Origin: a virus
Length of the DNA: 30,181 nt
Reading direction: 5' to 3' (one strand)
IMG/VR virus record: IMGVR_UViG_3300043409_002084
Span: 1-30,181 of that record
Below the pieces are notes generated by a model, which worked only from the letters and a program-made list of their open reading frames with translations, was not told the DNA's origin and did no database searches. Position numbers and translations under genes: made by a program. This document shows, piece after piece, positions 1 through 7,997 of the stretch (positions are counted from its first letter, which is position 1; each line of letters starts with the position of its first letter).

Positions 1-344
1 TCCATTTGCAACGCGTGCGACATTTGGGAGAATGTCTCGTCGGTCGGCAGATTGTCGTTGATGCCGAAGTTGGCTTTGGCGAACAGGCCGATGCGCCCGT
101 GCAGGTGGCCTTGCTCAGCGCGGAGCTCGTCGCGCTCGGCGGCTAGGGCGGCGAGCTCGCGCTCAAGCGTCGCGCCCTTTTTAAGGAAGTGGTTTCTGTT
201 GGTTTTCTCGGTTTCAAGTTCGCGCTCAAGCGTGGCGCACTCGTCGCGCATGTCGGTCGCCGCGTTGCCTGCGCGGTATTGATTTTCGTCGTCCTGAAAG
301 GTTTTTGCCCAAGCGGCGTCGGTGCGGGGTGTGGGTGTGTTCAT
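1..344 (-). CDS. Coiled-coil small phage protein (3' end beyond left edge)
   Basis: The frame opens at an ATG at 344 and runs off the left edge, giving at least 114 residues. It begins MNTPTPRTDAAW. Residues about 35-80 are rich in Glu, Arg, Leu and Ala with heptad-like spacing (ATLERELETEK, then ATLERELAALAAERDEL), so a coiled coil is very likely. The start overlaps the stop of the upstream gene by ATGA (344-341), which indicates translational coupling. There is no Shine-Dalgarno sequence in front of the ATG. Small proteins with a PRTD-type start followed by a coiled coil are common accessory proteins of phages, but I know of no proven function and assign none. The two LERE repeats are encoded by similar DNA, suggesting an internal duplication. 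Confidence 0.75.
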   Translation of the reverse strand, partial: MNTPTPRTDAAWAKTFQDDENQYRAGNAATDMRDECATLERELETEKTNRNHFLKKGATLERELAALAAERDELRAEQGHLHGRIGLFAKANFGINDNLPTDETFSQMSHALQM

Positions 345-739
345 GTTCGCACGATTGGATTCGGCACCGGCGCCGAGTCTGGATCAAGGCCGCTGGGAAA
401 ACACACCTCATCCGCTCTCGGTAGCGCCGCTGCGAAAACTTGCTGCGACTGCCGCCATGTCTCGCCGGGATCAAAGCGGTAATCATACTTGCGCCCGCTG
501 TGGACGTGAAGAATCACAGCGTGACCCAACCCCAACTCTACTCCCGGCACGAGGAAGAATAGGCCGCGCTGCGGAAACCGGCGGCGTGCGAAGAACTCGG
601 TCCACCAATCGGCGGACTCTTGTTGCGCCGGTGTAAGCGCCGAATCAGGCGCGAGCGCCGCCGCGAGTGCGGGCGGCGTGGCGGGGCTGGGTGCGTCGAG
701 TGTGCTCATGGTTCGTTGATATTCATCGCTAATTTCCAT
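341..739 (-). CDS. Hypothetical protein, first gene after an AT-rich control element
   Basis: The frame has 132 codons from the ATG at 739. An alternative start, MSTLDAP at 709, would give 122 residues. A TGA lies in frame directly upstream of 739, so the gene cannot extend further. The first 45 residues are Ala/Pro-rich and low in complexity. The remainder is rich in aromatic residues (DWWTEFF, GLFFLVPGVELGLGH, YDYRFDPGETW) and looks like a compact globular domain. I do not recognise a family. It is coupled by ATGA to the coiled-coil gene that follows. A GGAGGAG about 20 bases before 739 is too distant for a standard ribosome-binding site; GAGG lies much closer, one base before the ATG. The conserved AT-rich element at 771-810 lies just upstream. 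Confidence 0.7.
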   Translation of the reverse strand: MEISDEYQRTMSTLDAPSPATPPALAAALAPDSALTPAQQESADWWTEFFARRRFPQRGLFFLVPGVELGLGHAVILHVHSGRKYDYRFDPGETWRQSQQVFAAALPRADEVCFPSGLDPDSAPVPNPIVRT

Positions 740-770
740 ACCTCAATTCGGCACACTCCTCCGGCGGCTT

Positions 771-810
771 CAAATCAAATCTTAAAGACTTTACGATTCT
801 TAAATACTAA
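771..810 (-). promoter_or_regulatory. Conserved AT-rich element upstream of a minus-strand unit (copy A)
   Basis: This 40-base AT-rich block in otherwise GC-rich DNA matches 11,541-11,580 without gaps at about 25 of 40 positions. The core TTACGWTTCTTAAA (plus strand) is identical in both copies apart from its W position. In both places the block sits upstream of the first gene of a minus-strand unit. It is a candidate promoter and/or binding site for a phage regulator. I cannot assign -35 and -10 boxes here with confidence. Confidence 0.5.
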
Positions 811-1082
811 CGGGTGCTCGCGCCGGGCGCGAGATACCCGGCGAGTTCAGCCTGGAGGCTCGCAATCTCCGCGATGCGGCCGGCGCAGAGCCCGGCCTCG
901 CGCTCGCTCAGGCGCGGGGCCGTGCTGGCGATGGTGGCCGCGGCCAGGCGTTCGCTCAAAATCTGGTAGAGCGCGCGCGGCACGGGGTCGCTCACGTGTT
1001 GCGTGGCAAAGCTGGCGCGCAAATCGGCTGGCGTGAGCGGCGTGACTGCGGCAGGGTAGTAGACGACGCTGGGGCGTTTCAT
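807..1082 (-). CDS. Hypothetical protein downstream of portal
   Basis: The frame encodes 91 residues starting MKRPSVVYYPAAV at the ATG at 1082, 33 bases after the portal stop. The C-terminal half (about residues 45-85) is predicted to be helical, with repeated Ala/Leu/Glu (ERLAAATIAS, IAEIASLQAELAGYL). Its position just after portal would suit a small head-assembly or scaffold-like protein, but no family motif is visible and it is far shorter than a usual scaffold protein. The bases before the start are CAATCGCCC, with no Shine-Dalgarno. Its stop lies inside the AT-rich element, suggesting that it ends one transcription unit. Confidence 0.65.
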   Translation of the reverse strand: MKRPSVVYYPAAVTPLTPADLRASFATQHVSDPVPRALYQILSERLAAATIASTAPRLSEREAGLCAGRIAEIASLQAELAGYLAPGASTR

Positions 1083-1115
1083 GGGCGATTGGGCCAGAGC
1101 ATTTGCGTGGTGAGC

Positions 1116-3278
1116 TTAGGCTGGCGCGGCACCCGGCCCTTGCAGCGGGGCGGTGCCGAGGCGGCCGATTTGTTTGTTTTGCTCCTGCGCCACCTGCTGC
1201 ATGAGATACTTCTGGCGGTTCTCCACGAGGGCGCGGAAGAGTTCGTCTCCTTGGTAAAGCTGCGCGAGCTTGGGGCTTTGGCCGATGTGTTGTTGCATGG
1301 TCTGGAGGCGCAGTTGCGCGTTGATCCCCTGCTCCGGCATCTCGGGCTCCACGCCTACGGCCATTTGCGCGAGGTTGTTCTTCTCATCGGAGATTTCCTT
1401 TTGCGTCACGTTGGTCTGCGGCTTGATCGCGCGGCGCCCGAGCACGGGATCCAGCGAGTAGGCCGCCCACTCGACGAGCGGGCCGAGATCGAGGATGCCG
1501 GCGGGATCGAGCGAGCGCAGATCGCCGAACGCCTTCATCTTCTTCATGGCAAATTCCATGTTGAGATCGCGGGTGTCGATTTCGATCATCACATCCCATT
1601 CGCCGTAGATGTCTTCCGGCTTGAGTGCGAGGGATTCGCCACCGGGGCCGGTCACGCGCGCGAGCTCCTCCGGGGTGTAAAAGCGGCGGGCTTGGCGGAG
1701 CACGGCCGACATGACCTCACGCCAAAGGCCGAAAAAGGAATCGACGGCGGCCTGCTGGAGCATGGCGATGCGGTTGGGCTCCTGCTCGGAGGTCTGGCGG
1801 CCGGCGTATTCATCGAACTCGCGGCGGGTGGTGGCTTCCATCTCCACGCTGGCGTTCATAAAGGGCGGCATCTGCACGAGCTCAAAATCATCCATGCGCT
1901 GCACGGGGATTTGCGCGTTGGGCCCGAGAATAAGCTCGAAGGCGCCGCGCTGCATGAGGGTCTTGCGCGGGGGCGAGGCCACGAGCTGCGTGTAGTTGGC
2001 GCGCGCATCGCGCTGGGTCTTGATTTCCTGCTGGTGCGTGGCGAGGGGGCGCGTGAGGCCGCGGCTATCGGTGAGCTGGCGGCCGAGGCGCTCGCGAGGG
2101 CGGCAGTAAAACGGGTAGCCACCACCGGGATCATCGTGGAGCTCGCACTTGGCGCACTCTTCGGTGGCGGAGATATTCCAGATCGAAAGGTAAATGCCCG
2201 GCACGCCGAGCTCATCGGCACGGCGTTCGTAGCTCCACCAGATTTCGTAGAGGTGATCGGTTTCATTGACCGCGCCACCGGGGCGCGAGAGCGAAATATC
2301 ATCGAGCACGGGGCGGCCGGTCTGATCGCCGATGCTCTGGCCGCGGCCTTTATCCAAAAGCGTATCCACCCAAGACTGACTCCAACGCTGGGTGACGACG
2401 CGCTCGCGCAGCTCGACTTCGGAAATCCACTCGCGGCGGTGGATGGAGCGCGCGCGCTGGAGATCCGCGGTGCCCACGGGGAAGAAAATATCCTCCATGT
2501 AGTTGAGCGTCTGCACGCCGGGGCGGTTCTGGCGCACGACGGGCACGGGCAGCTCGGCCGAGCCCTCCTTGCGCAGCGTGCGCACGGCGCTCTTCACGGC
2601 GGCCGGGGTGACGCCGGGATAGGCGCGCGTGAGCCAGGCGGTAAATTCACGGTCGCGCAGGGGATTGAGCGCGAGGTCTTGAAAATCGGCGAGCATGGCG
2701 GGCTCCAGCCGGGGATCATCGGGGGCGATGTTATCGGGATTGCTCTCGCCGGTCACGTAAAGCACGCCGAGCTCATCGAACGAAAGCTGGCGGCGCACAA
2801 GGGTGATGTCCTGCCGCCAGTTGACCTCGACGACGGCCAGCGCCGGATCATTGCCAAAGAAATGCTGGGCGGAGAGCTCCACCTCGGTCTCCAGCTCGGC
2901 ACGCATCTCGCAATCGCGCAGCCAGCGCAGGAGCGCAGTCACGCTCGCGGCCTTGGGCGCATCGTTGGGCTCCACGGGAGTAGCCTGCACCTGAGCGCGG
3001 AAGATAGCCTGCTTGGCAAGGGCGACCTTATCGCCGATGATTGAATCCACGGCGGGGATACGGGCATCGCTCGCGCCCTCGAAGGGCAGCGGATCGGTGC
3101 CCATCGCGGCGGCGTGTTTGCGGCCATCGGGCGACTGGCCCTCCCAGATATTGAAGCGCACGTTGCGCGCCTCATCCTGGCGTTGCCAGACCTCCAGCCC
3201 ATCGGCGATAATTTGCTCGAGCTCGGTGCGGAGTTCGCGGATGTCTTCGGGGTCGCGGGTAGTGTCGAGAGCGTTCAT
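1116..3278 (-). CDS. Portal protein
   Basis: At 720 residues this has the length of podovirus-type portal proteins (P22 portal is 725). The protein forms the 12-subunit ring at the head vertex through which DNA is packaged and ejected. Visible features are an acidic, helical N-terminus (ELRTELEQIIADGLEV), a wing/stem-like middle with many aromatics (YEIWWSYERRADELG), the segment ATHQQEIKTQRDARANYTQL typical of the part of portals that lines the channel, and a Gln/Met-rich helical C-terminus (LMQQVAQEQNKQIG) resembling a barrel. It lies downstream of TerL with one small gene between. The ATG at 3278 follows ACTCACCC with no Shine-Dalgarno. The family call rests on overall architecture and context. 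The exact portal subfamily is not resolved. Confidence 0.8.
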   Translation of the reverse strand: MNALDTTRDPEDIRELRTELEQIIADGLEVWQRQDEARNVRFNIWEGQSPDGRKHAAAMGTDPLPFEGASDARIPAVDSIIGDKVALAKQAIFRAQVQATPVEPNDAPKAASVTALLRWLRDCEMRAELETEVELSAQHFFGNDPALAVVEVNWRQDITLVRRQLSFDELGVLYVTGESNPDNIAPDDPRLEPAMLADFQDLALNPLRDREFTAWLTRAYPGVTPAAVKSAVRTLRKEGSAELPVPVVRQNRPGVQTLNYMEDIFFPVGTADLQRARSIHRREWISEVELRERVVTQRWSQSWVDTLLDKGRGQSIGDQTGRPVLDDISLSRPGGAVNETDHLYEIWWSYERRADELGVPGIYLSIWNISATEECAKCELHDDPGGGYPFYCRPRERLGRQLTDSRGLTRPLATHQQEIKTQRDARANYTQLVASPPRKTLMQRGAFELILGPNAQIPVQRMDDFELVQMPPFMNASVEMEATTRREFDEYAGRQTSEQEPNRIAMLQQAAVDSFFGLWREVMSAVLRQARRFYTPEELARVTGPGGESLALKPEDIYGEWDVMIEIDTRDLNMEFAMKKMKAFGDLRSLDPAGILDLGPLVEWAAYSLDPVLGRRAIKPQTNVTQKEISDEKNNLAQMAVGVEPEMPEQGINAQLRLQTMQQHIGQSPKLAQLYQGDELFRALVENRQKYLMQQVAQEQNKQIGRLGTAPLQGPGAAPA

Positions 3279-3311
3279 GGGTGAGTCTATTCAGGGTGGC
3301 GCGGCGTAGCG

Positions 3312-3578
3312 TCAAGTAGGCTGTGCGGCGCGCTGGGCGGCGGCGTTTTCGCGCACGACGGTGGCGAGATCCACGAGGCCATTGAGGCAATCGAGGTAGC
3401 GAAGGATGCGCGGCCGCTCGTAGCGGACCTGCTTGAGCCCAGCGAGACCGCGCACGGGCACGATGGCGCCGAGGCGCTCGGCGCGCGCGAGGGCGCGCAC
3501 GCCGCCCACGGCTTCGGCCACACACTTGCGGCGGAGGTAGTATTGCTGCGGGAGGGCGGTGGCGGTGGGGGGTGGCAT
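3312..3578 (-). CDS. Small HTH-like protein between TerL and portal
   Basis: The encoded 88 residues begin MPPPTATALPQQYYLRRK. Residues 18-63 (CVAEAVGGVRAL, then RLGAIVPVRGLAGLKQ, then RPRILRYLDCLN) follow the pattern of an excisionase/MerR-type winged helix: a helix, a basic wing, and a final helix ending in RYL. DNA binding is therefore plausible. I chose the ATG at 3578 because upstream codons in this frame are overlaid by the C-terminus of TerL. Its leader is a pyrimidine tract (CCCTTTCACTCTCCCTTT) rather than a Shine-Dalgarno. A DNA-binding protein in this position could be a regulator or a packaging accessory protein; TerS normally lies upstream of TerL, so I do not call it TerS. Confidence 0.6.
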   Translation of the reverse strand: MPPPTATALPQQYYLRRKCVAEAVGGVRALARAERLGAIVPVRGLAGLKQVRYERPRILRYLDCLNGLVDLATVVRENAAAQRAAQPT

Positions 3579-3601
3579 AAAGGGAGAGTGAAAGGGAAAA
3601 G

Positions 3602-5365
3602 TTAATACGCGCACACGCCGCGCGTGCGGAACATCTCGGGCTCTACGAAGCCGTAGGCGGCTTCGATAAAATAGCGGTCGGGGTCGATGATGTCCTTGAG
3701 GGCGTCGCGCTCGCTGGTCATGGGCGGGCCGATGTAGCTCGTGTAGCACGTGCGCGTCTGTATCAGATCGTCCACCACATACCATTTCGGGCAATTATTG
3801 AGGGCGTCCATCGGCAGGCTCTCGTCCCACTCCATCGCGGTTTGCAGTTGTTGCAGCCCGTGCTGAATGTGGCGGCCGGGGGCTTCCTCCCAAAACATCC
3901 GGGGGAGCGCGATGCGGCCTTTGGCATCGAGGGTCTCGTTGCCCATGAGGTCGATGATGCTGGTGCCTTCTTCCTGGCCGGGGATGCCAGCGCCACCGAG
4001 GCGGGGGTCGATTAGGCGGCGCTCGATGCGCTCGGAGCGGGAGCCGTCCCACGCGCCAGTCTTGGGATCGTGCGTCCAGCCTTCGAGCTCGAGGATGAGA
4101 CGTTTGTAGCCATCCATGCCGCGCCCGCTATCGAGGCGCTGGGCCTCGCCGGGGCGCCAGTCGTGCTTATCGCCACCCTCGGGCGGCACGGCCCACGGGC
4201 CGTAGCGCTGCGCATCGGGCCACTCGCGATAGACGATGGTGTGGCCGGCAGGGGTGACGGCATACCACTTGATAAACCAATTCTTGGTGCCGGCAGGATC
4301 GGCCACGCAATAGCGCGCGGTGCCACGGTGGGCGAGCGCATCGAACTGCGCGCGGGTGATGAGGTGGGTATTGCCAAACTTCGGCAGGGCGGAGCCGAGG
4401 GGCTTATCCACCCAGCCATAGGCGCGCACAAACCACTGCTCTTTTGGGCGGCCGCCGAGGCGGTCGAGGACCTCGTTATTGGCCCCCATCGGATTCATGC
4501 CCCAGTGGTAAAAGAGGACGCGCGCCTTGGGGTTGGCGCATTGCATCTCAAACGGCATATGGCCGGGCGGGCAATCGCGCACATGCACGACATCGGGCTT
4601 GAGCGTGCCGTGCATCTGCGGGGCCACGGGGCGCGTCTCGGTGATGCGTGCGCCGGCAAAGAACTTGGCGACAACGGGGGTGAACGCCGGCTTATTTCCA
4701 TCGAGCGGGGTGAAGGTGATGAGCATCCGCTGGCGGCGGTTGCGCCCCACGCGGAAGGCCATCGCCTCGTAAAACGCGATCGGCACGAGTTCATCGAACC
4801 ACACGCCATCGAGCTCGTAGCCTTCGAGGTCTTTCACGTCCTGCTTGTAGTTGAAAAACATGCACGTGGAGCCGTTGGGTAAAATGAACTGCGCGCCGGA
4901 GAAACCGTTTTGGCGCTTGTATTTCACGTAGGTCTCGGAGGAGGCCGCGCCGAGGTCGCGCCACTCGGGCGGGAGAGTGTCGTGGATGCGCGATTGCTGT
5001 TTGTTAATCGACGCCTTTTCCGAGGCCTCAAAGACGGCCCACACCTGCTTGCGGGAGCAGAGATTATCGACGACGATCTTGGCCGCATCGCGGCTCTTGC
5101 CCAGGCGATTGGCCCCGAGGACGAGGAGTTCATCGTAATCATCAAGGATCTGCTTGGTGCGCTCGTAGAGCGGGGAATCGTAGCCGTGGCGCAGGGGGTC
5201 GTGCAGCTCCAGCTTGATCTTGGCCTCGCGCTCGCCGTGGAATTTTAGCCAAAAGGCGCCGGCCGCCTCCTCCCCCATCTTCGCATAGGACGCCGCGATC
5301 TGCTCGCGCGTAGGCAGCGCGAGCACGGGATGCGGGGTCCAGCGGAGCTTGGGGGTGGCAGTCAT
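3602..5365 (-). CDS. terL: Terminase large subunit
   Basis: The product (587 residues) is the ATPase/nuclease motor that cuts and pumps DNA into the prohead. The Walker A-type loop GANRLGKS is at residues 84-91, the Walker B segment GVWFDE at 187-192 (Asp plus catalytic Glu), and the coupling motif LITFTP at 215-220. In the C-terminal nuclease half, the first strand with an acidic metal ligand is YCVADPAG (Asp356), and later acidic residues (YVVDD near residue 555) could complete the RNase H-like site. I chose the ATG at 5365 because it overlaps the upstream stop by ATGA; a longer frame to 5431 would run inside the neighbour. Length and motif order are normal for the family. Confidence 0.9.
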   Translation of the reverse strand: MTATPKLRWTPHPVLALPTREQIAASYAKMGEEAAGAFWLKFHGEREAKIKLELHDPLRHGYDSPLYERTKQILDDYDELLVLGANRLGKSRDAAKIVVDNLCSRKQVWAVFEASEKASINKQQSRIHDTLPPEWRDLGAASSETYVKYKRQNGFSGAQFILPNGSTCMFFNYKQDVKDLEGYELDGVWFDELVPIAFYEAMAFRVGRNRRQRMLITFTPLDGNKPAFTPVVAKFFAGARITETRPVAPQMHGTLKPDVVHVRDCPPGHMPFEMQCANPKARVLFYHWGMNPMGANNEVLDRLGGRPKEQWFVRAYGWVDKPLGSALPKFGNTHLITRAQFDALAHRGTARYCVADPAGTKNWFIKWYAVTPAGHTIVYREWPDAQRYGPWAVPPEGGDKHDWRPGEAQRLDSGRGMDGYKRLILELEGWTHDPKTGAWDGSRSERIERRLIDPRLGGAGIPGQEEGTSIIDLMGNETLDAKGRIALPRMFWEEAPGRHIQHGLQQLQTAMEWDESLPMDALNNCPKWYVVDDLIQTRTCYTSYIGPPMTSERDALKDIIDPDRYFIEAAYGFVEPEMFRTRGVCAY

Positions 5366-5601
5366 GCGCGGCGGCGGATGCGGGTGGCGTCCCACGCGCT
5401 GCGCAGGCTGCCGATGGCGCACGCGGGGCACTCGTAAAACCGATTGAAGGGGAAAACATTCACGGCGCGGAGTTCACGGCCGTCGATGTCGGCCAAACAA
5501 TCCGGGCAAACATACGTCCACTGGCCGGGGCCATGCAGCGCGAGCTCGTGCGTGAGCGTCACGCTCGGCACGGTGTTGGTGGTGGTGGTGGTGCAGCTCA
5601 T
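5362..5601 (-). CDS. Small zinc-ribbon-like protein
   Basis: This 79-residue product has two CxxC pairs, VCPDC near residue 32 and ECPAC near residue 58, with 23 residues between them. That spacing fits a four-cysteine zinc ribbon. The N-terminus MSCTTTTTNTVPSV is Thr-rich. Both ends are fixed by ATGA overlaps, with the upstream gene at 5601-5598 and with terL at 5365-5362. Zinc ribbons of this size next to terminase genes may bind nucleic acid or proteins, but nothing visible indicates a specific role. Confidence 0.7.
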   Translation of the reverse strand: MSCTTTTTNTVPSVTLTHELALHGPGQWTYVCPDCLADIDGRELRAVNVFPFNRFYECPACAIGSLRSAWDATRIRRRA

Positions 5602-5885
5602 CGGGTCGGGCGCGTCGCGGCAATCTCCCCCAGCGGTGCATCGACATCGCCGGTCTCGGGGCGGCCAAACCACATTTTTATGAGCCGGGCATCGTCGGCG
5701 TGCGCGGCGAGGTTGAGGCTCTCGCTGCGGCCGAAGACGCGCACGTCGGGCGAGAGCGTGCAGCAGCCGGCGGAGATCGGCCGGCCCACGAGGGAAAGTT
5801 CATCGTGCGAGATACTGGCAGGCAAAAGCACGGGCACGGCTTCGGCCCCGGGGCGGAGGTTGAGGATAGCGTAGTTGATTTTCAT
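5598..5885 (-). CDS. Hypothetical protein with SAG-C and GRSESL motifs
   Basis: The frame encodes 95 residues beginning MKINYAILNLRPGAEAVPVL. The pattern ISAGCCTLSP, followed by a GRSESLNLAAHADDARLI stretch, resembles a family of small uncharacterised phage and mobile-element proteins with conserved SAGFC and GRS-SL segments. That resemblance is from memory and was not searched. There is no catalytic signature or membrane segment. It is coupled by ATGA at both ends (5885-5882 and 5601-5598), so its product should be made at a ratio set by its neighbours. Confidence 0.65.
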   Translation of the reverse strand: MKINYAILNLRPGAEAVPVLLPASISHDELSLVGRPISAGCCTLSPDVRVFGRSESLNLAAHADDARLIKMWFGRPETGDVDAPLGEIAATRPTR

Positions 5886-6409
5886 GGATGCGGGGAAATC
5901 ACAGGAGGCGTCACGGCGCGGGTGAGACGGGCGACGCGCTCGGCGTAGTCGGTGCCGGCGCAGATGCGCGCGGAGGCGGGGCCGTAGCGCCAGGCGGCGG
6001 CCAAATGTTCATCAGTGGCAGGGAGGTGCCGCCGGTAGAGCTCGGCCGTGAGGTAGGCCAGATGCAGCTCGGCGACGTGGCGGGCCGCTACCGGATCGGA
6101 CGAGGCGAACAGAAACGGCAGGGCGCTGTGGCGTGCCCACGTCTCGGGCGTAAATTGCCACGCGCTGCGCTCGCCGCCGGGGCCAATAGCGGTGGCATCG
6201 CCGCCGGTCTCGACGGATGCCAGGGCAAAGAGCAAGGGCGGCAGCCCGGCGAGGGGCGGCGGCGTCTCCTGCTCGCGCGGGGGCGCGGGCGTGGGCTCGG
6301 CGCTGGCGCAGCGCCACCGCTTTGCCGCTGGCCGCCACGGGCAGAGCGAGAGGACAAACAACCCGGCAAACACGAGCACGACAAAGACGGTGACGAGGGC
6401 GGTTTTCAT
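5882..6409 (-). CDS. Membrane-anchored lytic transglycosylase (lysozyme-like)
   Basis: The encoded protein has 175 residues. Residues 3-24 form one hydrophobic segment (ALVTVFVVLVFAGLFVLSL), either a signal anchor or a SAR-type (signal-arrest-release) sequence, followed by a Pro-rich linker to about residue 57. Residues 57-150 look like a small SLT/lysozyme fold: FALASVETGGDATAIG with Glu67 as the likely catalytic acid, then GGERSAWQFTPETW, and AAAWRYGPAS in the position of the usual AYNAG motif. It would cut peptidoglycan glycan strands, either for host lysis or for DNA entry. It sits between helicase and terminase genes, separate from the holin-like genes at the right end of the window. The ATG at 6409 follows a C-rich leader with no Shine-Dalgarno. 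Confidence 0.7.
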   Translation of the reverse strand: MKTALVTVFVVLVFAGLFVLSLCPWRPAAKRWRCASAEPTPAPPREQETPPPLAGLPPLLFALASVETGGDATAIGPGGERSAWQFTPETWARHSALPFLFASSDPVAARHVAELHLAYLTAELYRRHLPATDEHLAAAWRYGPASARICAGTDYAERVARLTRAVTPPVISPHP

Positions 6410-6438
6410 CGGGGGTATGGGGCGAAGTGGCGTGGCGG

Positions 6439-7989
6439 TCAGTAATCGGCCTTGGAGGTAGGGCCGGTGGCGGTGGGCGAGCGGGGCGCGCCGGCTTCGT
6501 GCAGGGGTTTGAAATAGCCGTGCGCTTTCTCGAAGCGGGTCTTCACGATGCCGCGCACGCCGGAGCGGCGTTTATCGACGCAGAGCCACATCTCGGGATT
6601 GGTCGTATCCAGGCCGACTTGCTCGCGCCCGGCCCCATCGACGACGGGCATATGCAGGAAAATCACCACGTCGGCATCGTGGTAGAGCGCTTGCGATTCG
6701 CGCAGCGCGCCGCGGTCGGGCAGCTCGTGGATCACCTTGCCCTCCTTGTCCTTCTTGACCGTGCGGAGCTTGGAGAGCGAAGCCTCGTTGAGCTGGGCGC
6801 CGCCGATGGTCACGCAGCCGAGCTCGCGCTGGAGCGCCTGCCAGGTGTGCGAGATATGCGCGACCTCCTGCTCGCGGGAGCTGCAGCGCTTGCCGACGCC
6901 GATGAGTTGCAGGTAGTCGAGCACGAGCACGTGCGGCGTGCCGTGCTGCGCGCACCAGGCGCGCGCGTGGGCCGCGATGCCCTCAATGGTGTCGAACGCT
7001 ACGTCGTCTTTTTTCTCAAACAAAAACAGTTTCTTGTCGGCCTTGGCTTCGAGCTCGGCGAGCGATCGGTCGAGCCGGGCGACGTGATCCTTGGGCGCGC
7101 GGGCGAGGCCGCGCACACTGGCGCGCGCGGTCGTGGCGGCCATCGACTGCACGAAGGAGTAGCGCGTGGTCTCGATGGTGTAAACGAGGGCGCGCTGGCC
7201 GCGCTCAACGGCGAGGCTCGCGATATTGCGCATGAGGACGCTCTTGCCCATGCTGGAGCCGCCGCCGATGATGACGTTCCCATCCTCGCGCATGGAGCCA
7301 AACGGCATCATGCACGAGGAGGAATCAAGGTTGTCGAACTCCGGGAAGCCGGTGTGAATCCAGCCGGTGCGGTCCTCCGTGCCGGCGGCGCGGGCCGCCA
7401 CATCGGCGCGGATCTGGGCGATCACGACGCCGAGCGTCTCGACGACGGCGCTATCCCCCTGGCGCGCGCGCGCGGTGGCGGTCTGAAACCAGGCGGCGAG
7501 CGGCGCAAAGAACTCAGCAAAGGGCTCGCCCGAATACCGGTGGCAATCCTCAATCGCCTTTTGCGCGCGGCGGATGGTCTGGCGGAGTATCCAGAATTTC
7601 CGCACTTGGTCGATCCAGTGGCGGGCGTGCGCGGAGGTGCCTTGGTAAGTCGTGATTTGGGTGAGCACGGCGTAGCTGCCGATGCGCTCAAGGTCGCCCG
7701 TCTCGCGCAGACGCTCGGCCACGGTGGCAATGTCGATGGGGTGTTGCGCAATGCCCAGCGTGCGCACGGCGGCGTAGATCGTGCCGTGCTTGGGGTCGTA
7801 GAATGAGTTTTTGTCGAAGTTGGCGTTGCGGCAGAGGGGAAACACCTCGTCGGGATAGGCGATCACGAGCGCGAGGAGCGCCTCCTCGGCTTCGAGGGAG
7901 TGCGGGAGCGCGCGGCCGACTTCGGGGAGGGCGGCAAGGGCGCGCGACGCGTGGGCAGAATCGGCGGCGGAATACGTTTCGAGGTGCAT
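6439..7989 (-). CDS. Replicative DNA helicase, DnaB family
   Basis: The 516-residue product has the DnaB layout. Residues about 28-130 are the N-terminal helical domain (PHSLEAEEALLALVIAYPDEV, FYDPKHGTIYAAV). A linker follows, then the RecA-like motor with Walker A GGGSSMGKS at 242-250, catalytic Glu in YTIETTRYSF near 273, Walker B VLVLDYLQLI at 354-363, and IGGAQLNE at 395-402 in the place of the usual sensor/DNA-contact motif. A C-terminal KTRFEKAHGYFKPL matches the terminal strand of phage DnaB helicases. I chose the ATG at 7989 as the first conserved start; it lies 8 bases after the initiator stop. It should unwind the fork loaded by the gene just upstream. No primase or polymerase is visible in the window. 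Confidence 0.9.
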   Translation of the reverse strand: MHLETYSAADSAHASRALAALPEVGRALPHSLEAEEALLALVIAYPDEVFPLCRNANFDKNSFYDPKHGTIYAAVRTLGIAQHPIDIATVAERLRETGDLERIGSYAVLTQITTYQGTSAHARHWIDQVRKFWILRQTIRRAQKAIEDCHRYSGEPFAEFFAPLAAWFQTATARARQGDSAVVETLGVVIAQIRADVAARAAGTEDRTGWIHTGFPEFDNLDSSSCMMPFGSMREDGNVIIGGGSSMGKSVLMRNIASLAVERGQRALVYTIETTRYSFVQSMAATTARASVRGLARAPKDHVARLDRSLAELEAKADKKLFLFEKKDDVAFDTIEGIAAHARAWCAQHGTPHVLVLDYLQLIGVGKRCSSREQEVAHISHTWQALQRELGCVTIGGAQLNEASLSKLRTVKKDKEGKVIHELPDRGALRESQALYHDADVVIFLHMPVVDGAGREQVGLDTTNPEMWLCVDKRRSGVRGIVKTRFEKAHGYFKPLHEAGAPRSPTATGPTSKADY

Positions 7990-7997
7990 GGGGAAAA

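Noticed and set aside
996-3044. 682-codon open frame opposite the portal gene
   Set aside because: It is the mirror of a real GC-rich gene. The minus-strand product has portal-like features and fitting neighbours, while the plus-strand translation is a repetitive His/Glu/Gly-rich sequence without any motif.
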